Source of the DNA: Muribaculaceae bacterium
GTDB taxonomy: Bacteria; Bacteroidota; Bacteroidia; Bacteroidales; Muribaculaceae
Direction of reading: 5' to 3'
Length of the DNA stretch: 42,468 bases
NCBI GenBank assembly: GCA_022510405.1
Contig: JAFLTP010000025.1
Coordinates: 1 to 42,468 of the forward strand
Shown: piece by piece, positions 15,969 to 23,534 of the stretch
Layout: each line of letters starts with the position of its first letter
Numbering within the stretch: the stretch's first letter is position 1
Notes under the pieces: generated by a model
Seen by the model: the letters and a program-made list of their open reading frames with translations, nothing else
Database searches by the model: none
Told to the model about the DNA's origin: nothing
Program-made: the position numbers and the translations under genes

Positions 15969-18713
15969 CCCACAATTCCGGAAGACACCGATTATCAATC
16001 AATTGAAGGGTTGCCTTCATTTGATGAAATTCAAAAAGAAAACGCAACAAAAACCACCGTAAAAGAAAGCACTCGCCGCAAGAAAACCGAATCTGTCAAG
16101 GCTAAAAAAACAGAGAAAAAGGAACCAACTGTCGGTTTCGCTACTCGTGTGGTTAGTTTCTTCAAAAGCCGCACCCTACGATGGATTGTCGGTCTTTTCA
16201 TGGCATTCTTCGCCGTGTATATTGGCATAGCGTTCATTTCTTATTTCGCAACCTGTGTAAAAGATCAGTCGGAAATAAACAATACTCCGATTGGTTATTC
16301 TGGTGAAGTGGCGAATATGGCCGGAGAAGGTGGTGCCAGACTTTCAGAATTCCTCATAAACGAATTTTTTGGCATCGGTTCTTTTGTCATTATTGTTTGG
16401 CTATTCGCTGTTGGATTAAGACTTATTGCCGGAGTACCGAAATTTAAACCGGTTAATTTTACCATCAAATGCCTTGTGGGGCTCATAACCCTTTCGTTGA
16501 TAGTGGGTCTGGTCACTATAGGCATGCAGACCTCTGTAAATTGGGGCGGTTATCACGGAAGGTATGTCAACGAGTTCATTATCCATTTCTTGGGATGGAC
16601 CGGAGCGGTGATTCTTTGCATATTTATGGTATGCTGTTTCGTCGGCATTTGTATGAGGGATGTGGTGAAATGGTGTTTGAAGCAAAGGGATAAATACAAA
16701 GAGAAACGTCGCATCCGTCGTGAGCAAATTGAGGCTTTAAGGGCCCGCGAGCGAGAGATCGAGGCTTTGAGAAGGGCCGAAGACCGCATAGAGGGACATC
16801 CGGAAGAACCCTCAGACAATGAAGCTTCGTCAAAAAATGAAAAACCAATGGAAGTTAGTTTTGATGATGATTCAGGTCTTTATTCCCATCTTCCCGATTT
16901 CGATGAAACTGAATACACCTACAACTTGGAAGAGGAAAAAGAGACTCCTCAGGATATAAAATCTACGGAAGACTCCCAATCTCTCCTTATTGAAACGGAG
17001 CTTCCGGGGAAAAATGAGGCCCAAGAAGAATACTTGAAACAATTCCAGCCCAATGAAGTTCCTGAAACAATTGAGGAGAACGAAGTAAAGGAAAAGCTTG
17101 AGGATGAACCACAATCCGTGACAAATTCACAAGAAGTAGAGGGTGAAAAAGAATTGGAGATGGTTGTCAATGTCAACAACATCTCACAAGTCAATGGCAA
17201 ATCTGTGGGTATTAATGTCGAAAGTCCGGCTAAATTCCCTTACAAATTTCCACCTTTTGAAATTTTGGCTCCATCTTCAGGCCAGATAAGTGTAGATGCG
17301 GATGAACAGTTGGAGAACAAAGAGTTGATTAAACGTACACTCTTGGATTTTGACATACCAATTGTCAGTATCGAGGCCACCGTAGGTCCCACAGTGACAC
17401 TGTATGAGATTGTGCCCGACAAAGGCATTCGTGTCTCAAAAATCCGTGGGTTGGTAGATGACATAGCTTTAAGTCTGTCAGCCGAGGGTATCCGTATCAT
17501 AGCTCCGATTCCCGGCAAAGGAACCGTAGGTATCGAAGTGGCCAACAAGGATAAGCAGATGGTGTCGATGCGTACAGTTCTGAAATCACCGGCATTCCAT
17601 GAAACCAAGTATAAACTCCCCATAGCCATGGGTTCCACCATTTCAAACGATGTCTTCATGGCTGATCTTGCAAAAATGCCACACCTCCTTGTGGCAGGTG
17701 CCACAGGTCAAGGAAAGTCTGTAGGTTTGAATGCCATCATCGCGTCGTTGCTTTATAGCAAGCGTCCGGATGAACTGAAGTTTGTGATGATCGACCCCAA
17801 GATGGTTGAATTCAGTCTTTATGCCAAGATCGAGGGTCATTATCTTGCAAAAATACCGGATGCAGAGGATGCTATTATCACAGATATGGATAAGGTAGTT
17901 GCCACATTGAGTTCCCTCTGTATCGAGATGGATAATAGATATCAATTGCTTAAGGCAGCATCCGTTAGAAACATAGTTGAATACAATGACAAGATTAAGG
18001 ACAAGAAACTGAATCCGAATGAGGGCCACAAGTTCCTTCCTTATATTGTGGTGATTGTTGATGAGTTCAGCGATTTGATAATGACGGCCGGTAAGGAAGT
18101 CGAGGTGCCCATCGCACGTCTGGCTCAGAAAGCCCGAGCTGTTGGTATGCATGTGATTATAGCCACTCAACGGCCTTCCGCCAATGTTATCACCGGTATC
18201 ATCAGGGCCAATTTCCCGGCACGTATGGCATTCAAGGTCAGTTCCGGAATCGACAGCAAGGTTATTCTCGACACTACCGGAGCCCAGGCTTTAATAGGAA
18301 GAGGAGACATGCTTATAAGTAATTCCGCTCCTATGGTTAGGGTGCAATGTGCATTTATAGACACTCCAGAAGTGGAGAAAATCTGTGACCATATAGCCGC
18401 TCAGCCTTATGCACAAGGTGCATATATACTTCCGGAACCGGTCACTGCTAAAGGTGATTCCGATGCGGAGGGAGGTGGGGTATCAGGAGAAAGAGATCCT
18501 CTGTTTGATGAGGTTGCTCGCCTCGTGGTGCATTCCAACAACGCTTCTACTTCTTCTCTACAAAGAAGATACTCTATCGGTTATAACCGGGCAGGAAAAA
18601 TTATGGATCAACTCGAGGCCGCAGGTATTGTAGGACCGGCTCAGGGAGGAAAACCACGCGCTGTTCTTATGGATCCGGTTTCCTTGGATATGCTGTTAGG
18701 TGAGGAAGCTTAA
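15945..18713 (+). CDS. ftsK: DNA translocase FtsK/SpoIIIE
   Basis: Septal DNA pump that moves chromosome ends at division. It has 922 residues. Four membrane helices lie in about residues 75-225, followed by a charged, Glu-rich linker (about 240-430). The motor follows: an alpha/beta region with TVGPTVTLYEIVP, Walker A in GATGQGKSVGLN near 584, Walker B in VVIVDEFSDL, and HVIIATQRPSANVITG. The gamma winged helix at the C terminus (DPLFDEVARLVV, STSSLQRRYSIGYNRAGKIMD) recognises polarity sequences. Both the linker and total length are normal for Bacteroidetes. lolA follows 22 bp downstream. Confidence 0.95.
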   Translation: MRRYDTFNPTIPEDTDYQSIEGLPSFDEIQKENATKTTVKESTRRKKTESVKAKKTEKKEPTVGFATRVVSFFKSRTLRWIVGLFMAFFAVYIGIAFISYFATCVKDQSEINNTPIGYSGEVANMAGEGGARLSEFLINEFFGIGSFVIIVWLFAVGLRLIAGVPKFKPVNFTIKCLVGLITLSLIVGLVTIGMQTSVNWGGYHGRYVNEFIIHFLGWTGAVILCIFMVCCFVGICMRDVVKWCLKQRDKYKEKRRIRREQIEALRAREREIEALRRAEDRIEGHPEEPSDNEASSKNEKPMEVSFDDDSGLYSHLPDFDETEYTYNLEEEKETPQDIKSTEDSQSLLIETELPGKNEAQEEYLKQFQPNEVPETIEENEVKEKLEDEPQSVTNSQEVEGEKELEMVVNVNNISQVNGKSVGINVESPAKFPYKFPPFEILAPSSGQISVDADEQLENKELIKRTLLDFDIPIVSIEATVGPTVTLYEIVPDKGIRVSKIRGLVDDIALSLSAEGIRIIAPIPGKGTVGIEVANKDKQMVSMRTVLKSPAFHETKYKLPIAMGSTISNDVFMADLAKMPHLLVAGATGQGKSVGLNAIIASLLYSKRPDELKFVMIDPKMVEFSLYAKIEGHYLAKIPDAEDAIITDMDKVVATLSSLCIEMDNRYQLLKAASVRNIVEYNDKIKDKKLNPNEGHKFLPYIVVIVDEFSDLIMTAGKEVEVPIARLAQKARAVGMHVIIATQRPSANVITGIIRANFPARMAFKVSSGIDSKVILDTTGAQALIGRGDMLISNSAPMVRVQCAFIDTPEVEKICDHIAAQPYAQGAYILPEPVTAKGDSDAEGGGVSGERDPLFDEVARLVVHSNNASTSSLQRRYSIGYNRAGKIMDQLEAAGIVGPAQGGKPRAVLMDPVSLDMLLGEEA

Positions 18714-18735
18714 AATCATTAATAATTATAGATTG

Positions 18736-19350
18736 ATGAAAAAAATATTGAGTTTCTTAGTTTTGGTGCTTTTATCGCTGAATGCTGTGGGTCAAGGAAC
18801 AACCCAACCACAACAGATATTGAACCGTGCTGTTGAGAAAATTACTAACTCAAAAGGAGTTGTGACCGAATTTAAAATTTACAATTCGGGTTATTCAGGC
18901 TCCGGCAGGATAAAGTCGTCAGGTAACAAATTCAATGTGACACTCCCTGATGTTGAGGTTTGGTATAACGGCAAGGACTTGTACACATACAACAAGAATA
19001 CCAATGAAACCACAGTGGTTGTTCCTTCTCCTGAAGAACTTTCCGAATCCAATCCATTGACTTATGTCACTAATGCCTCCAAGACTTATAACGTCACTTT
19101 TTCCACAGTGAAAAAAAACGGAATGGATGTACTCGAACTGACTCCCAAAAAGAAAGGTGAGATAAAAAGAATCACCTTGACTTTAAGAAAATCTGATTCA
19201 ATTCCTGAAAAGATTGTGGTGGAACCATCGTCCGGCAATCCCATAACGGCTGAAATCACTTCTTTTAAAGCTGTTGGAAATCTCTCGTCTTCTGATTTCG
19301 AGTATCCTGAATCAAAATTTTCTAAAGTTGAAGTGATAGATTTGCGTTAA
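18736..19350 (+). CDS. lolA: Outer-membrane lipoprotein carrier LolA
   Basis: Periplasmic chaperone that shuttles lipoproteins from the inner to the outer membrane. The start MKKILSFLVLVLLSLNAVGQ gives a clean Sec signal peptide; an upstream ATG at 18700 overlaps ftsK and is unlikely. The mature part shows the LolA pattern: QILNRAVEKITNSKGVVTEF, KFNVTLPDVEVWYNGKDLYTY (split after DVEV), DVLELTPKK and PEKIVVE. Mature length of about 185 residues fits the family. Its position directly after ftsK is a common Bacteroidales arrangement. Confidence 0.85.
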   Translation: MKKILSFLVLVLLSLNAVGQGTTQPQQILNRAVEKITNSKGVVTEFKIYNSGYSGSGRIKSSGNKFNVTLPDVEVWYNGKDLYTYNKNTNETTVVVPSPEELSESNPLTYVTNASKTYNVTFSTVKKNGMDVLELTPKKKGEIKRITLTLRKSDSIPEKIVVEPSSGNPITAEITSFKAVGNLSSSDFEYPESKFSKVEVIDLR

Positions 19351-19386
19351 TCTTTGTTATATTAATAAAGATAAAACACTAAGATT

Positions 19387-20325
19387 ATGGAAAACAATAA
19401 GGCTAAGGTTCTCATCATAGGTTCCGGACCTGCCGGTTACACTGCTGCGTTATATGCATCAAGAGCAAATTTGAATCCCGTTGTTTATGAAGGACACCAA
19501 CCGGGTGGTCAGTTGACTCAAACCACTGAAATCGAGAATTTCCCCGGATATCCGGAAGGGGTGCAAGGTACTGAAATGATGGAACATTTCCGTCGGCAGG
19601 CTCTGAGATTTGGAACCGACATTCGTTCCAAGATTATTTCCAAAGTTGATTTCTCAAAACGCCCTTTCATCTGCGAGGATGAAAAGGGAGAAAAAATCGA
19701 GGCTGATACCGTAATCATTTCCACTGGTGCATCTGCCCGTTATCTCGGTTTGCCCGACGAGGAGAAATATCGGGGACTTGGTGTGAGTGCATGCGCCACA
19801 TGCGACGGGTTCTTTTATAGAAACAGGAATGTCGCAGTGGTTGGTGGTGGTGACACCGCTTGCGAAGAGGCCCTTTACCTTGCCAGTCTTGCTCATAAAG
19901 TTTATCTCATAGTAAGAAGGGATGTCCTCCGTGCTTCCAAAGTGATGCAGGAGAGAGTTCGTGAGAATCCTAAAATAGAGATCCTCTTCAATTGCAACAC
20001 TGAAGGTTTGTTTGGCAACGACCTTCTTGAAGGTGCTCATATCATCCGACATAGAGGTACTGAAAAAGAGGAAAGATTCGATATAGACATTGAAGGTTTC
20101 TTCTTGGCTATCGGCCATCATCCCAACACTGAAATTTTTAAAGAGTACATCGACCTTGATGCCGAGGGATATATCAAAGTGAAAGGCAACACAAGCCATA
20201 CTAACATTGAAGGCGTTTTTGCAGCAGGCGACTGTTGTGACCCTCGCTATCGCCAGGCTATTGTGGCCGCCGGGTCAGGCTGTAAGGCCGCTATGGATGC
20301 TGAAAAATTCCTCGTGGAACATTAA
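19387..20325 (+). CDS. trxB: Thioredoxin reductase
   Basis: FAD enzyme that uses NADPH to reduce thioredoxin. It has 312 residues. FAD binding is shown by GSGPAGYTAAL at 13-23, the redox pair by ACATCDG near 137-143, the NADPH domain by GGGDTACEEA near 155, and the second FAD site by GVFAAGDCCD near 277. All are in the standard order and length for the low-molecular-weight enzyme. It starts 36 bp after lolA. Confidence 0.95.
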   Translation: MENNKAKVLIIGSGPAGYTAALYASRANLNPVVYEGHQPGGQLTQTTEIENFPGYPEGVQGTEMMEHFRRQALRFGTDIRSKIISKVDFSKRPFICEDEKGEKIEADTVIISTGASARYLGLPDEEKYRGLGVSACATCDGFFYRNRNVAVVGGGDTACEEALYLASLAHKVYLIVRRDVLRASKVMQERVRENPKIEILFNCNTEGLFGNDLLEGAHIIRHRGTEKEERFDIDIEGFFLAIGHHPNTEIFKEYIDLDAEGYIKVKGNTSHTNIEGVFAAGDCCDPRYRQAIVAAGSGCKAAMDAEKFLVEH

Positions 20326-20370
20326 AAACTTATATTCATCTTTTATAATCAGAAAGTTATTTAATTATTG

Positions 20371-20799
20371 ATGGATAAGGAAAGGCAACTCGATTTGCGT
20401 TACTTGAAAATGGCTCGTATCTGGAGCGAGAACTCGTATTGCACCCGCCGAAAGGTAGGTGCTCTCTTGGTTAAAGACAAGATGATAATTTCCGACGGCT
20501 ATAACGGTACTCCATCCGGTTTTCCCAATATATGCGAGGATGAAAACAACCGCACGCTCCCTTATGTGCTCCATGCGGAGGCCAATGCCATAACAAAAGT
20601 TGCCAAAAGTAATAATTCCAGCGCAGATAGCACGTTATATGTAACAGATAGCCCATGCATTGAATGTGCTAAGCTCATCATACAGGCAGGTATAAAACGT
20701 GTGGTGTATTCCAAACTCTATAGAATAACTGATGGTGTCGACCTCCTGAATACCGCCGGAATTGTAACTGAATATATACCCGAAACGGATGAAGAATAA
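20371..20799 (+). CDS. Deoxycytidylate (dCMP) deaminase
   Basis: A 142-residue zinc enzyme that converts dCMP to dUMP for thymidylate synthesis. The zinc and catalytic motif is HAEANAI, and the other zinc ligands are in SPCIECAKLI. The N-terminal NSYCTRRKVGALLV and DGYNGTPSGFPN match dCMP deaminases rather than tRNA adenosine deaminase. I use the ATG at 20371; a TTG one codon upstream is in frame. The 3' end overlaps the protease gene by 11 bp. Confidence 0.9.
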   Translation: MDKERQLDLRYLKMARIWSENSYCTRRKVGALLVKDKMIISDGYNGTPSGFPNICEDENNRTLPYVLHAEANAITKVAKSNNSSADSTLYVTDSPCIECAKLIIQAGIKRVVYSKLYRITDGVDLLNTAGIVTEYIPETDEE

Positions 20800-22420
20800 A
20801 AAAAATCCCGCTCTGATACTCTTGCCACTTCTCATCGCCGTTGGCGTGGGTTGTGGCATCTTTATAGGTAGATATGTCACTACCAAAACCCTAACAGCCA
20901 AGGAAGAGAAACTCCGGATGGTGTTGCATCTTATACAGTCTGATTATGTAGACCAACTTGATATGGACTCTCTCATAGAGGCTTCTTTCCCTGACTTGTT
21001 GTCATCGCTCGACCCCCATTCGGCCTACATCCCCGCTGAAGAACTACAGGCTGTGAACGACGACCTTTCCGGTTCTTTCAGTGGAGTGGGAGTATCATTC
21101 CAGATTCTTAACGACACTGTTCAGGTGATTGAGGTGGTGCCCGGAGGACCTGCCGAAAAAGTCGGGATCCTGGCCGGCGACCGTATTATAAAAGCGGATA
21201 CCACCAGCCTAACGGGTAAAGAAATTACATCCGAAAATGTGTTCAAGACTTTAAGGGGAGAGAAAGGAACCACTGTGATCCTCACAATAAAGCGTTATGG
21301 CCAGAAGAAAGACCTTGTGTTTGACGTGGTGAGAGGCGATATACCGGTTAATTCTGTGGATGTAAGTTATATGCTGTCCGATCACACCGGATATGTTAAG
21401 GTCACTAAATTTTCGCGCAACACTTATTTGGAATTCTTCAACGCTCTCAACGAACTTAAGGAGCAAGGGGCAGACTCCTTTATCATCGACCTCAGGGGGA
21501 ATTCCGGAGGATTTATGGACCAGGCTATCTTCATGGCCAACGAATTCCTGCCGGCCGGAAGATTGATAGTTTACACCAGAGGACGCAAGATGGAAAACGA
21601 ATACATGGCCATGAGCGACGGGCGGGGCAGGTTCCAGGACTTTCCTATCACTGTTCTCACAAACGAGTCTTCCGCCTCAGCTTCCGAAATCTTTGCAGGC
21701 GCCATACAGGATAACGATCGTGGTTTGATCATAGGTAGAAGAACCTTCGGAAAGGGACTGGTGCAGAACCAGACAGAACTGCCCGACAGCAGTGCCATCC
21801 GTATGACAGTGGCAAGATATTACACTCCTTCCGGTCGCTCGATCCAGAAGGAATTCAAGAGAGGAGATATAGGAAAATATGAGATGGATATTGTAGACCG
21901 CTATACTCATGGTGAGTTCTATAATGCCGACAGTATCAAACTTGATAAAGACAAGATTTTCTTCACCACTAATGGTCGTGAGGTTTACGGCGGAGGGGGT
22001 ATCATGCCCGATATCTTCATTCCGGAAGACACCACAGGTTTCACCACTTACTATATGTCTGTGGCCAACCAAGGACTTATCCAAAAATATGCCTACACCG
22101 TAGCTGATGAGTACCGTGAAAAATTAGGTAACGACAGGACTATTCAGAATTTCAACCGAATTCTTCCTTCCGACCAAACCCTGCTCGAAAATTTCGTGGC
22201 ATATGCTGTGACAAAAGGAGTGCCTGCAAGATGGTACTACATCAACCGAAGTCGCGATATCATTATTTCCCAGTTGAAAGCTATGATTGCCAGGGATGTT
22301 TTGGGATATCCGGCGTTCATTGAATTGCTCAATGAAAACGACAAAGTGGTGGAAAATGCTTTGAGACAGATTAAAGAGGGGAATTCTCCCGTTAATATAG
22401 AAAAAGAAGATTCCAATTGA
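20789..22420 (+). CDS. S41 C-terminal processing protease
   Basis: A 543-residue envelope protease of the CtpA/Prc type. A hydrophobic N-terminal anchor (PALILLPLLIAVGVGCGIFIG, split after AVG) is followed by a PDZ domain at about 85-170 (SGVGVSFQILNDTVQVIEVV). The catalytic core has TNESSASASEIFAGA, where the nucleophile Ser lies, and GRRTFGKGLVQ with the catalytic Lys. A 200-residue C-terminal extension is typical of the Bacteroidetes members. It overlaps the dCMP deaminase gene and lies 3 bp before the cyclo-ligase, so these three genes are almost surely cotranscribed. Confidence 0.92.
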   Translation: MKNKKNPALILLPLLIAVGVGCGIFIGRYVTTKTLTAKEEKLRMVLHLIQSDYVDQLDMDSLIEASFPDLLSSLDPHSAYIPAEELQAVNDDLSGSFSGVGVSFQILNDTVQVIEVVPGGPAEKVGILAGDRIIKADTTSLTGKEITSENVFKTLRGEKGTTVILTIKRYGQKKDLVFDVVRGDIPVNSVDVSYMLSDHTGYVKVTKFSRNTYLEFFNALNELKEQGADSFIIDLRGNSGGFMDQAIFMANEFLPAGRLIVYTRGRKMENEYMAMSDGRGRFQDFPITVLTNESSASASEIFAGAIQDNDRGLIIGRRTFGKGLVQNQTELPDSSAIRMTVARYYTPSGRSIQKEFKRGDIGKYEMDIVDRYTHGEFYNADSIKLDKDKIFFTTNGREVYGGGGIMPDIFIPEDTTGFTTYYMSVANQGLIQKYAYTVADEYREKLGNDRTIQNFNRILPSDQTLLENFVAYAVTKGVPARWYYINRSRDIIISQLKAMIARDVLGYPAFIELLNENDKVVENALRQIKEGNSPVNIEKEDSN

Positions 22421-22423
22421 AAT

Positions 22424-22990
22424 ATGAGAGAGAAGTTTTCTGAAAAAAACGAGATAAGATACAAAATGAAGAGTCTTCGGGTGGTATTGCCTGAAAGTGC
22501 ACGAAAATCTGCGGCAGAAGAGGTGTTCGAACGTCTTGAAAAGACAGCCGCCTTCCTCTTGGCTGACCGCATCATGATGTATCATTCATTGCCTGATGAA
22601 CTTTACACCCACGATTTCTTGCGCAAATGGGCCGGTAAGAAGAGATTTTATCTGCCAAGAATCAACGGTGTAGATCTCGAGGTGCTTCCATATGAGGAAA
22701 GTCGACTCGAATTGGGTACTTTCCACATCGAGGAACCCACCGGCAACGAAGTCACAGATCCCTCCGAAATTGAATTGGTGGTGGTGCCTGCTGTCGCTTA
22801 CGACCGTGAAGGCAAGAGACTGGGCCGTGGTAAAGGTTTCTACGACCGTTTCCTCAAGCAGACAAAAGCTACAAAGGTAGGGGTGGGATACGAATTTCAA
22901 CTCGTAGATGAACTTCCCTCCGAACCTCACGATATCCCCATGGACATCGTGATAACCCAGAAAACCACTATCCTGGTAAGGAAGGTTTAA
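22424..22990 (+). CDS. 5-formyltetrahydrofolate cyclo-ligase
   Basis: A 188-residue enzyme that converts 5-formyltetrahydrofolate and ATP to 5,10-methenyltetrahydrofolate. The family ATP/substrate motif is clear: VVPAVAYDREGKRLGRGKGF followed by YDRFL. The N-terminal basic segment EIRYKMKSLR also fits. Length is normal. It is the last gene of the run from ftsK; a repeat-filled gap of about 540 bp follows. Confidence 0.9.
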   Translation: MREKFSEKNEIRYKMKSLRVVLPESARKSAAEEVFERLEKTAAFLLADRIMMYHSLPDELYTHDFLRKWAGKKRFYLPRINGVDLEVLPYEESRLELGTFHIEEPTGNEVTDPSEIELVVVPAVAYDREGKRLGRGKGFYDRFLKQTKATKVGVGYEFQLVDELPSEPHDIPMDIVITQKTTILVRKV

Positions 22991-23040
22991 AGTTTAAAGT
23001 TGAAAGATGAAAGATTAAATGAATATCCAAAGTCCGAATT

Positions 23041-23116
23041 GTAGGGACATCGCGTGCGATGTCTTACAGGGAGATTGGAGTTTTAACAAATCAGACGTGG
23101 CACGCCACGTCCCTAC
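23041..23116. repeat. REPIN-like doublet, copy 1
   Basis: A 76-bp element between terminal GTAGGGAC and GTCCCTAC. The left arm is GACATCGC-GT-GCGATGTC and the right arm is GACGTGGC-AC-GCCACGTC. The right arm in reverse complement is the left arm with two base pairs exchanged, so they are two homologous REP-like hairpins facing each other. About 30 bp separate them. Flanked on the left by a conserved ATATCCAAAG..CCGAATT stretch. Confidence 0.85.
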
Positions 23117-23164
23117 AAATGTTTGAATTTCAATTATAATGAAAATTCGGGATAATCATACTAC

Positions 23165-23311
23165 AAAATACCCCGGAGGGATAGACATCTCGGAGAGATG
23201 AATAGATAACCAACTTGGTAAAATACCCCGGAGGGGTAGACATCTCGGAGAGATGAATAGATAACCAACTTGGTAAAATACCCCGGAGGGGTAGACATCT
23301 CGGAGAGATGA
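23165..23311. repeat. 55-bp tandem repeat carrying GGA-loop hairpins
   Basis: About 2.6 copies with starts at 23165, 23220 and 23275. Each unit holds two hairpins with a GGA loop: ACCCC-GGA-GGGGT (first copy ends GGGAT) and CATCTC-GGA-GAGATG. No protein frame is convincing on either strand. Confidence 0.85.
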
Positions 23312-23322
23312 AAGATATATAA

Positions 23323-23361
23323 CCCCTGGCAAGAAACCTCGGAGAGGTTCGCAGCCTGGGG
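23323..23361. repeat. Nested hairpin with GGA loop, copy 1
   Basis: Outer stem CCCC-T-GGC with GCC-T-GGGG (7 pairs and one T-T mismatch) encloses AACCTC-GGA-GAGGTT. A related copy is at 42219-42257. After it comes an A/C-rich tract with TAGCTA repeats (23450-23490) up to the protease ATG. I see no gene or consensus promoter in 23117-23534. Confidence 0.7.
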
Positions 23362-23534
23362 GAACAAAACAAAAAAAACAAAAACAATGCCTTTCTCCCC
23401 GGAGGGGGCCTAAAACACAATTAAACTAAGTTTTAAACACTAAGTAAAATACAATAGCTACAACAGCTAAAATAGCTATAATAGCTACAAAAACAATAAA
23501 AACACTAACAACACTAAAAAACAATAACCAATTC

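Noticed and set aside
23130..23420. 96-residue minus-strand frame over the 55-bp repeats
   Set aside because: Translation simply repeats the DNA unit; no start context or homologue.
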